Source of the DNA: Sinomonas sp. R1AF57
Lineage (GTDB): Bacteria; Actinomycetota; Actinomycetes; Actinomycetales; Micrococcaceae
Assembly: GCF_002224485.1 (NCBI RefSeq)
Contig: NZ_CP022463.1
Location: forward strand, 952,644-1,016,643
Direction of reading: 5' to 3'
DNA: 64,000 bases
The notes under the pieces are model-generated. The model saw nothing but the letters and a program-made list of their open reading frames with translations. It was not told where the DNA came from and made no database searches. This document shows, in pieces, positions 24,566 to 33,718 of the stretch (positions within the stretch are counted from its first letter, which is position 1; each line of letters starts with the position of its first letter). The position numbers were made by a program, and so were the translations under genes.

Positions 24566-26101
24566 ATGAACCTCGCCGAGCATCTCGTCGCCACCGCGTC
24601 CCGGCACGGCGGCCGAACCGCCATCACGTGCGCCGGGGAAGCCTGGACCTACGCCGACCTCGAGGACGCGACGGCGCGGCTCGCCGGAATGCTCGTGCGC
24701 GCCGGGATCGCCCCCGGGAGCCGCGTGGGCGTGATGCTGCCGAACGTCCCCGAGTTCGCCGTCGCCTACTACGGCGCCCTGCGGGCAGGCGCGATCGTCG
24801 TGCCGATGAACCCCATGCTCAAGGAGCGCGAGATCGCCTACTACCTCGGCGACTCCGGCGCCGAGGTGCTCCTCGCCACCTCGGCCGTCGCGGACGAGGC
24901 CGCGGCGGGCGCTCAGGGCACCGGGACGCGGATCATCACGGTCGAGCCCGGCGCCTTCGCCGGCGTCCTCGAGAGCGAGGAGCCGCACGGCGACGTCGCC
25001 GAGCGCGCCGAAGGCGACACCGCGGTGATCCTCTACACCTCGGGCACCACGGGCCGGCCCAAGGGCGCCGAGCTCACGCACCGGAACCTCATCCTCAACG
25101 CGGACCTGACCGTCCGCACGCTCCTGACCCTCACCTCGGAGGACGTCGTCTTCGGCGGCCTGCCCCTGTTCCACACGTTCGGCCAGACCTGCGCACTCAA
25201 CACGACCGTCTTGGCCGGAGCGACGATCGCCCTGCTGCCGCGGTTTGCCCCGAAGGACGCCCTCGAGATCATCGAGTCCCAGCGGGTGACCGTCTTCGCG
25301 GGCGTCCCCACGATGTACGGCGCGCTCCTGAACCTGCCGGACCACGGCCGCTACGACACCTCCTCCCTGCGCGTGTGCATCTCGGGCGGCGCGGCCCTGC
25401 CCGTGGAGGTCCTGCACCGGTTCGAGGACGAGTTCGGCTGCATCATCCTCGAGGGCTACGGCCTGTCCGAGACCTCCCCGGTCGCCGCGTTCAACCACCC
25501 CGACCGCGTCCGCAAGCCCGGTTCCATCGGCACGGCCGTCGAGGGCGTCGAGCTGCGGGTCGTCGGGCTCGACGGCGAGGAGGTGCCCCAGGGCGAGGTC
25601 GGCGAGATCGCCGTCCGCGGCCACAACGTCATGAAGGGCTACTGGAACCGGCCCGACGCCACCGCCGAGGCCATCCATGACGGCTGGCTCCTGACCGGAG
25701 ACATGGGCCGGGTCGACACCGACGGCTGCTACTCGATTGTGGACCGCAAGAAGGACCTCATCATCCGCGGCGGCTACAACGTCTACCCGCGCGAGGTCGA
25801 AGAGGTCCTCTACGAGCACCCGGCCGTGGCCGAGGCCGCGGTCGTGGGCATGCCGGACCCGGAGCTGGGCGAGGAGGTGGTGGCCGTCGTCGCCCTCACC
25901 GCCCAGGGCGCTGCGACCGCGGAGGAGCTGCGCGACTTCGTCAAGTCCCAGGTGGCCGCGTACAAGTACCCCCGCGAGGTGCGGATCGTGGACCAGCTGC
26001 CCAAGGGGCCTACCGGCAAGATCCTCAAGCGCGAGATCCGCTCGGGGCTGGCCCCGGCACACGACGCCGCAGCGTCGCCGGGCGCGGGGAGCGCCGGCTA
26101 G
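24566..26101 (+). CDS. Long-chain fatty-acid-CoA ligase (AMP-binding)
   Basis: A 511-aa adenylate-forming enzyme that activates carboxylic acids to acyl-CoA via acyl-AMP. The P-loop YTSGTTGRPKG starts near residue 156, followed by GYGLSETSP, GWLLTGDMG and IIRGGYNVYPREVE. The C-terminal lysine motif is PTGKILKRE. At 511 aa it is the short FadD form. ATG 24566 has CAGGAG upstream. Its TAG stop (26099-26101) lies in the 5-bp target site duplicated by the IS481 element. Chain-length preference cannot be read from sequence. Confidence 0.88.
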   Translation: MNLAEHLVATASRHGGRTAITCAGEAWTYADLEDATARLAGMLVRAGIAPGSRVGVMLPNVPEFAVAYYGALRAGAIVVPMNPMLKEREIAYYLGDSGAEVLLATSAVADEAAAGAQGTGTRIITVEPGAFAGVLESEEPHGDVAERAEGDTAVILYTSGTTGRPKGAELTHRNLILNADLTVRTLLTLTSEDVVFGGLPLFHTFGQTCALNTTVLAGATIALLPRFAPKDALEIIESQRVTVFAGVPTMYGALLNLPDHGRYDTSSLRVCISGGAALPVEVLHRFEDEFGCIILEGYGLSETSPVAAFNHPDRVRKPGSIGTAVEGVELRVVGLDGEEVPQGEVGEIAVRGHNVMKGYWNRPDATAEAIHDGWLLTGDMGRVDTDGCYSIVDRKKDLIIRGGYNVYPREVEEVLYEHPAVAEAAVVGMPDPELGEEVVAVVALTAQGAATAEELRDFVKSQVAAYKYPREVRIVDQLPKGPTGKILKREIRSGLAPAHDAAASPGAGSAG

Positions 26102-27183
26102 GTGTACCCGGCCATCAGGTTGGTGCCAGCCGGCTGATCGGGGGTTTGCCTCCGAGTGCGCTGTGACAGCGTTCAGTGTTGTAGTGCTCGAGCCATGGTG
26201 CAAGGGCGGCTGTTCGCTGGTCGTTGCTGGTGAAGGCCTGGCAGTAGGCCCACTCGGTTGCCAGGGTGCGGTTCAGCCTCTCGACCTTCCCGTTCTGCCA
26301 GGGGCAGTGGGGCCTGATGAACTTCTGGGTGATGCCATGCTCGGCGCACACTGCCCGCAGGGAGTACCGGTATGCCCAGGCGTTGTCGGTCATCAGCCGC
26401 TCGATCCGGGTGATCCCGTGGGCCGCGAAGTAGGCGATCGCACGCTCGAGGAAGCCCGCGCAGGTGGGGCCCTTCTCATCGGGCAGCACCTCGCTGTAGG
26501 CCAGTCTGGAGTGGTCATCGACCAGCGAGTGCACGTAGTCGTAGCCGATCGGGACCTGCTTGTGCCTGTGGCCCACGGTTGCCTCCCGGCCGAGGGCGCG
26601 CCAGCCCCCGCCCTCGGGGATCCGGCCGAGCTTCTTCACGTCCATGTGGACCAGCTCCCCGGGCCGGGCGCGCTCATAGCGCACCGCGGTGGACTTCGAG
26701 GCCCGGATGGGATCCCCGGTCATCGGGTCGCACTCGCGCAGGCGGGGCACCCCGTGCCGGCGCAGGATCCGGGACACCGTCCTGGCCGGAACCCCGGTCT
26801 TCGGCCCGAGCACGTCCGGGCCCTGCCGGTGTACGGCCCGGGCGGCCAGGACCTTCTGCTCGACCTCGGCCGGGGTCCGGGTGGGCATCGTGTGCGGCCG
26901 TGAGGACCTGGTCTCCAGACCGGCCTCGCCTTCGGTCTCGTACCGGCGGATCCAGGTTCCCACGCACTTGCGCGAGACGCCCATCGCCGCGGCGATGTGG
27001 GCCTGCTTCCATCCAGCCTGATGCCGCTGGACGATCAGCCGGCGGCCATGGACAGTCAAACGGGCGCTACGGTGGAACACGAGAACCTCCGAGTTGGAGT
27101 GGGCCTTCGACAAGCCACATCCCACTCGGAGGTTCTCCCTTGTTCAACCAGACTCGCCGCTACCAACGTCCTGGCCGGGTACA
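26102..27183 (-). mobile_element. Complete IS481-family insertion sequence
   Basis: A 1082-bp element with one transposase. Terminal inverted repeats at 26103-26124 and 27162-27183 match at 19 of 22 positions and begin TGTACCCGGCCA. A 5-bp target duplication GCTAG flanks it (26097-26101 and 27184-27188). The intact ends and transposase suggest a recent, possibly active copy. Confidence 0.9.
26115..27080 (-). CDS. IS481-family transposase
   Basis: A 321-aa DDE transposase. Two N-terminal helix-turn-helix regions (QRHQAGWKQAHIAAAMGVSR; RTVSRILRRHG) bind the ends. The catalytic triad is Asp in ELVHMDVKKLG, Asp in RLMTDNAWAYR and Glu in NGKVERLNRTL, the usual IS481/rve spacing. GTG 27080 (VFHRSARLTVHGRR) gives the conventional family N-terminus. 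The frame is unbroken and all catalytic residues are present, so the protein is probably functional. Confidence 0.9.
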   Translation of the reverse strand: MFHRSARLTVHGRRLIVQRHQAGWKQAHIAAAMGVSRKCVGTWIRRYETEGEAGLETRSSRPHTMPTRTPAEVEQKVLAARAVHRQGPDVLGPKTGVPARTVSRILRRHGVPRLRECDPMTGDPIRASKSTAVRYERARPGELVHMDVKKLGRIPEGGGWRALGREATVGHRHKQVPIGYDYVHSLVDDHSRLAYSEVLPDEKGPTCAGFLERAIAYFAAHGITRIERLMTDNAWAYRYSLRAVCAEHGITQKFIRPHCPWQNGKVERLNRTLATEWAYCQAFTSNDQRTAALAPWLEHYNTERCHSALGGKPPISRLAPT

Positions 27184-27184
27184 G

Positions 27185-27790
27185 CTAGCGGTGTGTGGCG
27201 GACGTGACGACAGCGCCCGCCACCTCGTCCAGCTCGGCGAACCCGGCGGAGCCGCTCAGCACCACCGTGGTACCGGCGACGGTCGCAACGAGGCTCTTCT
27301 CGATGCCGGGCTTGTCATACAGCGTCCAGTCGACCCCGGCCACGCTCCTCGTGCCGGTCACGGGCGCCTTCTTGACCTGCTCGTTCAGCCAGGTCGGGTT
27401 GGCGGTGCCGGTCTGGACGACCGAGACGAACTGCTGGGCGGGCGTGAGGTATCCGATGTCCCAATGTGACACGCCGTCGGTCCCGGCGCCGTTCCACCGA
27501 GCGTAGTTCGGCGAGTAGCCGTCCGGCAGTGACGGGACGACAGGGGCGAAGCCCGCGACGCCAGCGGCGTTGGCCGCGATCGAGGAGACGTCGACCACCG
27601 GCCTGCGTGGCTCCGACTTCGGCGCGGCGTTGAGCAGCACCACGGGCAGGATCGCCAGGAGGCTCACGGCGAGGGCCATGATCATGCCGATGACGGAGGC
27701 GTTCGCACGCTTCGCCGCGGCGGCAGGGATGACCGGCTTGACCGGCGTGGCCTCCGGGGAAGCCTGAGGGGACTGTTCGGTGCTGCTCAC
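27185..27790 (-). CDS. DUF4245 domain membrane-anchored protein
   Basis: A 201-aa protein with a Ser/Pro/Ala-rich cytoplasmic tail, one transmembrane helix (about 34-56, VIGMIMALAVSLLAILPVVLL) and an extracytoplasmic DUF4245 domain. The domain shows YSPNYARWNGAGTDGVSHWDIGYLTP-type spacing and the closing LSGSAGFAELDEVA segment. Function is unknown. In actinobacteria it is commonly found beside glpX, as here (divergent, 130 bp). GTG 27790 is the start. Its TAG stop lies in the right copy of the IS481 target duplication. Confidence 0.8.
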   Translation of the reverse strand: MSSTEQSPQASPEATPVKPVIPAAAAKRANASVIGMIMALAVSLLAILPVVLLNAAPKSEPRRPVVDVSSIAANAAGVAGFAPVVPSLPDGYSPNYARWNGAGTDGVSHWDIGYLTPAQQFVSVVQTGTANPTWLNEQVKKAPVTGTRSVAGVDWTLYDKPGIEKSLVATVAGTTVVLSGSAGFAELDEVAGAVVTSATHR

Positions 27791-27882
27791 GCCTCCATGG
27801 TCCCGCACTGGGCCTTGCTCCCGCCAACCGGCTGCGGGGCTGTGAGCGGCGTCATCGTCGCGGCGGGGACATCCCGGACGAC

Positions 27883-27888
27883 TATGAT
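27883..27888 (+). promoter_or_regulatory. Putative -10 of glpX
   Basis: TATGAT lies 32 nt before the GTG start, giving a leader of about 25 nt with GAAGAAGAGG. Confidence 0.5.
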
Positions 27889-27920
27889 GCGTACAAAGCC
27901 CGCTCGAAGAAGAGGTCTCC

Positions 27921-28958
27921 GTGTCCCCTGCGCCCGACGACAGCCAGTACTCGACCCTTTCCAGCTCGCTCCATGTAGGAGCCGATGAGCCAGACCGCAA
28001 CCTCGCCCTCGAGCTCGTCCGTGTGACCGAGGCCGCCGCGATCGCCGGCGGCCACTGGGTCGGCTTCGGCGACAAGAACAAGGCCGACGGCGCCGCCGTC
28101 GACGCCATGCGCTCGTTCCTGCAGACCGTCCACTTCAACGGCGTCGTCGTGATCGGCGAGGGCGAGAAGGACGAAGCCCCGATGCTCTACAACGGGGAGC
28201 GCGTCGGCGACGGCACGGGCCCCGAGGTCGACGTCGCGGTCGACCCGATCGACGGCACGCGCCTGACGGCCCTCGGCATCAACAACGCCCTCGCCGTCCT
28301 CGCGGTGGCCGAGCGCGGGACCATGTTCGACCCCTCCGCGGTGTTCTACATGGAGAAGCTCGTCACCGGACCCGAGGCTGCCGACCTCGTGGACCTGCGC
28401 CTGCCGGTCAAGCAGAACCTGCACCTCATCGCCAAGGCCAAGGGCGTCAAGATCAACCAGGTCACCGTCTGCGTGCTCGACCGCGACCGCCACAAGCCGC
28501 TGGTCGAGGAGATCCGCGCCGCGGGCGCGCGGACGAAGTTCATCATGGACGGCGACGTCGCCGGAGCCATCGCCGCTGCCCGTTCGGGCACCGGCGTCGA
28601 CGCCCTCATGGGCGTCGGCGGGACCCCTGAGGGCATCGTCGCCGCGTGCGCGATCAAGGCGCTCGGCGGCGTGATCCAGGGCCGTCTCTGGCCGACCAGC
28701 GACGAGGAGAAGCAGAAGGCGCTCGACGCCGGGCACGACCTCGACCGGGTCCTCACCACCAACGACCTGGTCACGAGCGACAACTGCTACTTCGCCGCGA
28801 CCGGCATCACCGACGGCGACCTCCTGCGCGGGGTTCGCTACCAGAAGGACCGCGTCAAGACGCAGTCCATCGTCATGCGCTCGAAGTCCGGCACGGTCCG
28901 TTTCGTCGACGCCGAGCACCACGCGAGCAAGTGGGAGAGCTGGGCGCGCCGCGCCTGA
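27921..28958 (+). CDS. glpX: Class II fructose-1,6-bisphosphatase
   Basis: A 345-aa metal-dependent phosphatase hydrolysing fructose 1,6-bisphosphate in gluconeogenesis. It has the GlpX signatures [32 protein letters not shown] with the metal-binding Asp residues, and [11 protein letters not shown]. Length and ends agree with actinobacterial GlpX. GTG 27921 is preceded by GAAGAAGAGG and a TATGAT hexamer. A strong hairpin 33 nt past the stop ends the unit. Confidence 0.93.
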   Translation: MSPAPDDSQYSTLSSSLHVGADEPDRNLALELVRVTEAAAIAGGHWVGFGDKNKADGAAVDAMRSFLQTVHFNGVVVIGEGEKDEAPMLYNGERVGDGTGPEVDVAVDPIDGTRLTALGINNALAVLAVAERGTMFDPSAVFYMEKLVTGPEAADLVDLRLPVKQNLHLIAKAKGVKINQVTVCVLDRDRHKPLVEEIRAAGARTKFIMDGDVAGAIAAARSGTGVDALMGVGGTPEGIVAACAIKALGGVIQGRLWPTSDEEKQKALDAGHDLDRVLTTNDLVTSDNCYFAATGITDGDLLRGVRYQKDRVKTQSIVMRSKSGTVRFVDAEHHASKWESWARRA

Positions 28959-28990
28959 CCCCCGGCCGCCGCGGCTGGCCCGCGGCTAGA

Positions 28991-29018
28991 ATGGGGCGCG
29001 GCTTAGGCCGCGCCCCAT
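28991..29018 (+). terminator. Terminator hairpin after glpX
   Basis: Perfect 12-bp arms (ATGGGGCGCGGC and its complement) surround a TTAG loop. A TAGAAT hexamer at 28987-28992 overlaps the left arm and could be the -10 of the next gene. Confidence 0.8.
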
Positions 29019-29061
29019 CGTGCTGCCGAGGACACACTGCCGCGCATCATCCAGGAGGAAC

Positions 29062-30150
29062 ATGAGCCCCGAGAGCCAGCTGGCCGCCCGCGATCTGACC
29101 GTCCGCCCGTGCACCGACCGCGCAACGTGGGACGGCCTGGTCAACGGACTCGGGGGGCACCCGCTGCAGCTGTGGGGCTGGGGCGAGCTCAAGGCCGCCC
29201 ATCACTGGCGCACCGAGCGGCTCCTTGTCAGCGAGGGCGAAACGGTCCTCGGCGGCGCGCAGGTCCTCTACCGCGGCCTCCCGTGGCCGCTGAAGTCCTT
29301 GGCCTACGTCTCACGCGGTCCCGTCTGCGCGCCCGAGGACGCCGAGCGGGTGCTCGCCGCCGTGGGCCGCGCGGTCCGCGAGGCCCACGGCTCCGTGGCA
29401 CTCGTCGCCGAGCCCGACTGGGAGGCCGGATCCGCAGGGGAACGGGGTCTCGCCGCCGCGGGCTTCCGCCGCACCGAGGGCACGATCCTCATCCCGCGGA
29501 CCCTCATCCTCGACCTCACCCTGAGCGAGGACGACCTCATGGCGGCCATGTCGCGCACGACCCGGGCCAACGTCCGCAAGAACCTCAGGGGCGGTCTGGA
29601 GTTCCGCACGGTCGCGACCGAGGCCGAGCTCGACCAGGTCCTCGCGATCTACCGCGAGACGGCCGCCCGTGCGGGCTTCGGCATCCATGAGGACCGGTAC
29701 TACCGGGACATCTGGCGGTTCCTGGGGGAGGACTCGCCCGTCGTGGCGGCATTCGACGGCGACCAGGTCGTCGCGTTCGTCTGGATCGCCAAGAGCGCCG
29801 GCACGGCTTTCGAGCTCTACGGCGGCGTCAATGCGGCGGGGCAGAAGGCCCGCGCGAACTACGGCGTCAAGTGGGCCGCGTTCACGGCCATGAAGGCCGC
29901 AGGCTGCACGCGCTACGACCTCAACGGGCTGCTCAACGACGGCATCTCCGACTTCAAGAAGCAGTTCGCCCAGCACGAGGACCTGCTCGCCGGGACCTGG
30001 GAGCTTCCGCTCTCGCCGTTCTACCCCGTCTACTCGACCGGGATGCCCATCGCGCGACGGACCCTCCAGCAGGGCCGCCGGGCGGCGAAGGCCGCCGTTC
30101 GCCGGGCCAGGGGCGCCGCCGGAAGGGCACGCCAGCTCGTCCAGCGCTGA
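29062..30150 (+). CDS. FemA/FemB (FemX)-family aminoacyltransferase
   Basis: A 362-aa protein of the FemABX family, which adds amino acids from aminoacyl-tRNA to the peptidoglycan side chain at the membrane. Two GNAT-like halves are visible: PLQLWGWGELKAAHHW near the start, SRTTRANVRKNLRGG in the middle and YDLNGLLNDGISDFKKQFA near the end. The C-terminal 35 residues are Arg/Ala-rich. ATG 29062 has AGGAGG 5 nt upstream. Interpeptide bridges are characteristic of Micrococcaceae, which suits this role; the residue added is unknown. Confidence 0.87.
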   Translation: MSPESQLAARDLTVRPCTDRATWDGLVNGLGGHPLQLWGWGELKAAHHWRTERLLVSEGETVLGGAQVLYRGLPWPLKSLAYVSRGPVCAPEDAERVLAAVGRAVREAHGSVALVAEPDWEAGSAGERGLAAAGFRRTEGTILIPRTLILDLTLSEDDLMAAMSRTTRANVRKNLRGGLEFRTVATEAELDQVLAIYRETAARAGFGIHEDRYYRDIWRFLGEDSPVVAAFDGDQVVAFVWIAKSAGTAFELYGGVNAAGQKARANYGVKWAAFTAMKAAGCTRYDLNGLLNDGISDFKKQFAQHEDLLAGTWELPLSPFYPVYSTGMPIARRTLQQGRRAAKAAVRRARGAAGRARQLVQR

Positions 30151-30203
30151 CTCGCCCGACTCCCGGGGGCCGGCGTCGTGCGCGGTGGGCTCACGGGAGG
30201 CGC

Positions 30204-31481
30204 CTAGGCCAGTCCCGACTCCGAACGGAGACCGGTGGTCACAGCGAAGGCGAGGACGCCCTCGGGACCGGGATGCGCGAGGGCAGGAGCCTCCGCATCG
30301 GGGACAAACGCGCTCTGGCCGCGCCCGAGCGCTAGGTCGCCCTTCGGGGTGTCCAGCGTCAGCGACCCGTCCACCACGAGCACGACCGCCGCACCGGCCT
30401 GCGCCACGGGCACCGGCGCGGGGCGGTTTCCGTCCGCCGCGACCGCGATGCGCTGGAGCTGGAACTCCGCGAACGGCGGCCGGTACAGCTCCTGCCCGAG
30501 GTCGGACTCCTGGGCGGCCAGCATGGGAACCTCGGAGGGGGCGAACACGACCGTCCTGAGGAGCTCGGCGACGTCGACGTGCTTGGGCGTGAGCCCGCCG
30601 CGCAGGACGTTGTCCGAGGATGCCATGACCTCGATCCCGACGCCCTTCAGGTAGGCGTGCACGTTCCCGGCGGGGAGGTAGAGCGCCTCGCCCGGGGCGA
30701 GGCTGACCCTGTTGAGGATGAGGGAGATGAGCACGCCCGGGTCGGAGGGGTACTGGGCGGCGAGATCGACGACGGTGCGGAGCGCCGCGTCGTCGTCCCG
30801 GCCCGGTCCGCGCGCGCCGCCGGGGGAGAGGTGGATGCCGACGGCCGCCGCCACCGCATCGACGCAGGAGCGCACGTCGCGCCCGCCCTCGATCAGCCGG
30901 CCGAAGGCGGCCGCGAGCGCCGCCGCCTCCTCCGGGCCGCGCAGGAGTTCGGCCACCTGCTCCGTGACCTCGGCGGCGTCCGTCCCCGCGACGAGCCCGG
31001 TGAGCCGCTCGAACAGCGCCGCCGCCTCCGCAGGGGCCCGGAAGCCGCAGAGCGCCTCGAAGGGCGTGAGCGCGAAGAGCATCTCGGGCTTGTGGTTGTC
31101 GTCCTTGTAGTTGCGGTGCGGCGCCGAACGGTCGACGCCGGCCGCCTCCTCCGCGGCGAAGCCCGCCCGGGCCTGGTCGAGCGTCGGGTGGACCTGGAGG
31201 GACAGCGGCGAGTCGGCGGCGAGGACCTTGAGGAGGAACGGCAGCCGCGGCCCGAAGGCCTCGACGCTCTCCCGGCCGAGCGCCCCGGCCGGGTCCGCCG
31301 CGATCGCCTCGTGCAGGGGCACGGACGTCTCGCCGTTGACCATCCGGGAGGGGCCGTCGGGGTGGGCTCCGATCCACAGCTCGGCCTCGGGCCGGCCGCT
31401 CGGCTCACGGCCGAGGAGCGCCGCGATCGCGGTGGGCGAACCCCACGCATAGTCCCGCAGGGTGTTGCTCAGCAGATGCAT
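30204..31481 (-). CDS. manA: Mannose-6-phosphate isomerase, class I
   Basis: A 425-aa zinc cupin enzyme interconverting mannose-6-phosphate and fructose-6-phosphate, feeding GDP-mannose for wall glycoconjugates. Metal-site segments LQVHPTLDQA, NHKPEMLFAL and YLPAGNVHAYLKG are present, with the C-terminal cupin strands. ATG 31481 has GAGAGGA upstream and lies 10 bp after the LCP stop, so it is the last gene of a purK-purE-LCP-manA unit. A GT39 mannosyltransferase at 49711 is a possible downstream user of mannose. Confidence 0.9.
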   Translation of the reverse strand: MHLLSNTLRDYAWGSPTAIAALLGREPSGRPEAELWIGAHPDGPSRMVNGETSVPLHEAIAADPAGALGRESVEAFGPRLPFLLKVLAADSPLSLQVHPTLDQARAGFAAEEAAGVDRSAPHRNYKDDNHKPEMLFALTPFEALCGFRAPAEAAALFERLTGLVAGTDAAEVTEQVAELLRGPEEAAALAAAFGRLIEGGRDVRSCVDAVAAAVGIHLSPGGARGPGRDDDAALRTVVDLAAQYPSDPGVLISLILNRVSLAPGEALYLPAGNVHAYLKGVGIEVMASSDNVLRGGLTPKHVDVAELLRTVVFAPSEVPMLAAQESDLGQELYRPPFAEFQLQRIAVAADGNRPAPVPVAQAGAAVVLVVDGSLTLDTPKGDLALGRGQSAFVPDAEAPALAHPGPEGVLAFAVTTGLRSESGLA

Positions 31482-31491
31482 CGAAGTCCTC

Positions 31492-33123
31492 TCAGAGCGG
31501 CGTGCACTCGCCGTTGCCGGCAATGATCTCGTCCAGCAGCTGGTTCTGCCCGGTCCGGAACAGGTAGTCGAGCCGCTGGGCGGTGACCTTCACGCCGTCG
31601 GGCCCGATGTCGTTGTACGGCCCCGTCGGCACGCCCGAGGAGACGCTGGAGACCAGGGCCGCAGGCAGCAGGCCCGGCGCGCCGAGCCCTGCCTGGCCGC
31701 CGGCGCCGGCAGCCTTCGGGCTGGGGGAGTCGGAGGATGAGCCGGACGCGGACCTGATGACGTCGGCGACCTTCGCATGGACCGCGTCGAAGTCCGGGTA
31801 CGTGGGGAAGGACGCGTCGAAGTCCGGGGGCCCGATCACGAGGCGGCTCGTGGGCTGGCTCTTGCCCTTGAGCGCGAGGTCCACGAAGCTGCCGAGCTGG
31901 TCGGCCGAGATGTTGGACTCGACCACCTTCGTGCCCGCTCCGGCGATGTCCTGGAACTTGCTCAGGAGCGTGGCCGGATTGAGCTGGTTGATCATCGCCT
32001 GCTGGATGCACTGCTGGCGCGCGATGCGGTCGTAGTCGCTCGCGAACTCGCGGCTGCGGCCGTACCAGAGCGCGTGGAACCCGTCGAGCTTCTGCTCGCC
32101 GGGGGCGATCCACCCGATCGGCGGCTCGTGCGTGCCGGAGTTGTCCACCGAGGCGCCGCTGATGGGCACCCATCCGCCGGCCCTGATCCGGATGCCGCCC
32201 ATGGCATCGATGAGCTGCTGGAATCCTGCCATGTCGACGACCACGTACGCCTGCACCGTGATGCCCAGGGTGCCCGAAGCCGCCTCGAGCGTGGCCTGTG
32301 CGCCCGGGTCGTCGACGCCGGGGTAGAGGTCCCGGTACTTCTCGTTCACCTCGGTGTTGATCGCGTTGATGAGGCACTCGTCGCCGCAGTTGTACCCGTC
32401 CGGGTAGATCTTGCGCATCGGCGAGCCCTCGGAGAACTGGGCGTTCTGGAGGTTGCGGGGGATCGAGATGAGGGCAGTGCGGCCGGTCGCGGCGTCGACG
32501 CTGATGATCGAGAGGCTGTCGGGGCGGCGCCCCACGCGGTCTGCACCGGCGTCGCCGCCCATCACCATGAAGTTGTAGCGGCCGTCCACCGGGCTGATCG
32601 CCGGGCCTCCGCTGAAGATCGTTCCGATCGCGCCGCGGCCCACACCGATGAGGTACGCGGCGTACGCGAGGCTCCCGCTCGTGGCGACCATCGCCGCCAC
32701 GAGCGCGACGACCACGAGGGCGCGCATTCGGCGTGCGAGCAGCGGGACGCGGATGAGGCGCAGGGTGTTCAGGAACAGGAGGGCCCAGCCGAGCGCGAGG
32801 GCCAGCAGGAGCACGATCAGCACGAGCGAGATCACGGGGTGCGTGAAGATCGTCAGCACCGCTCCGCGGTTCGTCAGGCCCACCACGAGCACGACGGCGG
32901 CGACTGCCCACACGCTGAGCGTCACCATCAGCGCGCGGCGGCCGAGCCGGCGGCTCCCGGCGACCAGCTGCGCCGAACCGGGGACGAGGACCGTGAGGGC
33001 GAGGAGCGTGAAGGCCCGCTTGGTCCGCACCGCTGACGGGGCGTCCTCGGGATGCCGGATCGGATCCGTCTGGTGGCTGGGCAATCCGGCGAGTTCGCGT
33101 CGCCGCGGGCTGTGGAGGGCCAT
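31492..33123 (-). CDS. LytR-CpsA-Psr (LCP) family glycopolymer transferase
   Basis: A 543-aa membrane protein. After a basic N-terminus come about four transmembrane helices between residues 35 and 160, then an extracellular LCP domain with FMVMGGDAGADRVGRRPDSLSI-type residues (conserved Asp, Arg, Arg), SIPRNLQ and the DMAGFQQLIDAMGGI segment. LCP enzymes move undecaprenyl-linked teichoic acids or arabinogalactan-like polymers onto peptidoglycan. Several N-terminal helices instead of one is the larger actinobacterial form. ATG 33123 follows purE by 16 bp. Confidence 0.88.
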   Translation of the reverse strand: MALHSPRRRELAGLPSHQTDPIRHPEDAPSAVRTKRAFTLLALTVLVPGSAQLVAGSRRLGRRALMVTLSVWAVAAVVLVVGLTNRGAVLTIFTHPVISLVLIVLLLALALGWALLFLNTLRLIRVPLLARRMRALVVVALVAAMVATSGSLAYAAYLIGVGRGAIGTIFSGGPAISPVDGRYNFMVMGGDAGADRVGRRPDSLSIISVDAATGRTALISIPRNLQNAQFSEGSPMRKIYPDGYNCGDECLINAINTEVNEKYRDLYPGVDDPGAQATLEAASGTLGITVQAYVVVDMAGFQQLIDAMGGIRIRAGGWVPISGASVDNSGTHEPPIGWIAPGEQKLDGFHALWYGRSREFASDYDRIARQQCIQQAMINQLNPATLLSKFQDIAGAGTKVVESNISADQLGSFVDLALKGKSQPTSRLVIGPPDFDASFPTYPDFDAVHAKVADVIRSASGSSSDSPSPKAAGAGGQAGLGAPGLLPAALVSSVSSGVPTGPYNDIGPDGVKVTAQRLDYLFRTGQNQLLDEIIAGNGECTPL

Positions 33124-33139
33124 CCTGGTCGTCCCTTCC

Positions 33140-33718
33140 CTAGCGTCCGCCCCGGGCCTGGACATGCTCCGCTGCGAAGACGGTGGACACCTTCTCCCGC
33201 AGCGAAGCTCCCTTCCGGGTGGCCGTGGCGTTGAGGTCGCTGGCGAAGTCCGTGAGCTCGTCCGCGAGGCGCTGGCCGAGCCCGTCCTGGGCCGAGGCGA
33301 GCATGCGGACGGCGAGGAGGCCCGCGTTCCGCGCCCCTCCGATGGACACCGTCGCGACGGGGACCCCGGCGGGCATCTGCACGATCGAGAGCAGCGAGTC
33401 CATCCCGTCGAGCGTCTTGAGGGGGACTGGCACGCCGATCACAGGCAGGGTCGTCACGGAGGCGAGCATTCCCGGAAGGTGGGCGGCCCCGCCGGCACCG
33501 GCGATGATGACCCGAAGGCCCCGCTCGCGCGCGCCCTTGCCGTACGCGATCATCTCCTCCGGCATGCGGTGCGCCGAGACGACGTCCGCCTCGAAGGGGA
33601 CGCCGAACTCCGCGAGCGCGTCTGCCGCGGCCTCCATGACCGGCCAGTCCGAGTCGGAGCCCATCACGAGCCCCACGAGGGGGGGCTGCTCGGGCTGCGG
33701 CGGGGTGCTCGTGCTCAT
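33140..33718 (-). CDS. purE: N5-carboxyaminoimidazole ribonucleotide mutase
   Basis: A 192-aa class I PurE, converting N5-CAIR to CAIR in purine synthesis. SDSDWPVM and [11 protein letters not shown] are the active-site loops, and [14 protein letters not shown] binds the phosphate. ATG 33716-33718 overlaps the purK stop as ATGA, as expected for coupled expression of consecutive enzymes. Confidence 0.94.
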   Translation of the reverse strand: MSTSTPPQPEQPPLVGLVMGSDSDWPVMEAAADALAEFGVPFEADVVSAHRMPEEMIAYGKGARERGLRVIIAGAGGAAHLPGMLASVTTLPVIGVPVPLKTLDGMDSLLSIVQMPAGVPVATVSIGGARNAGLLAVRMLASAQDGLGQRLADELTDFASDLNATATRKGASLREKVSTVFAAEHVQARGGR

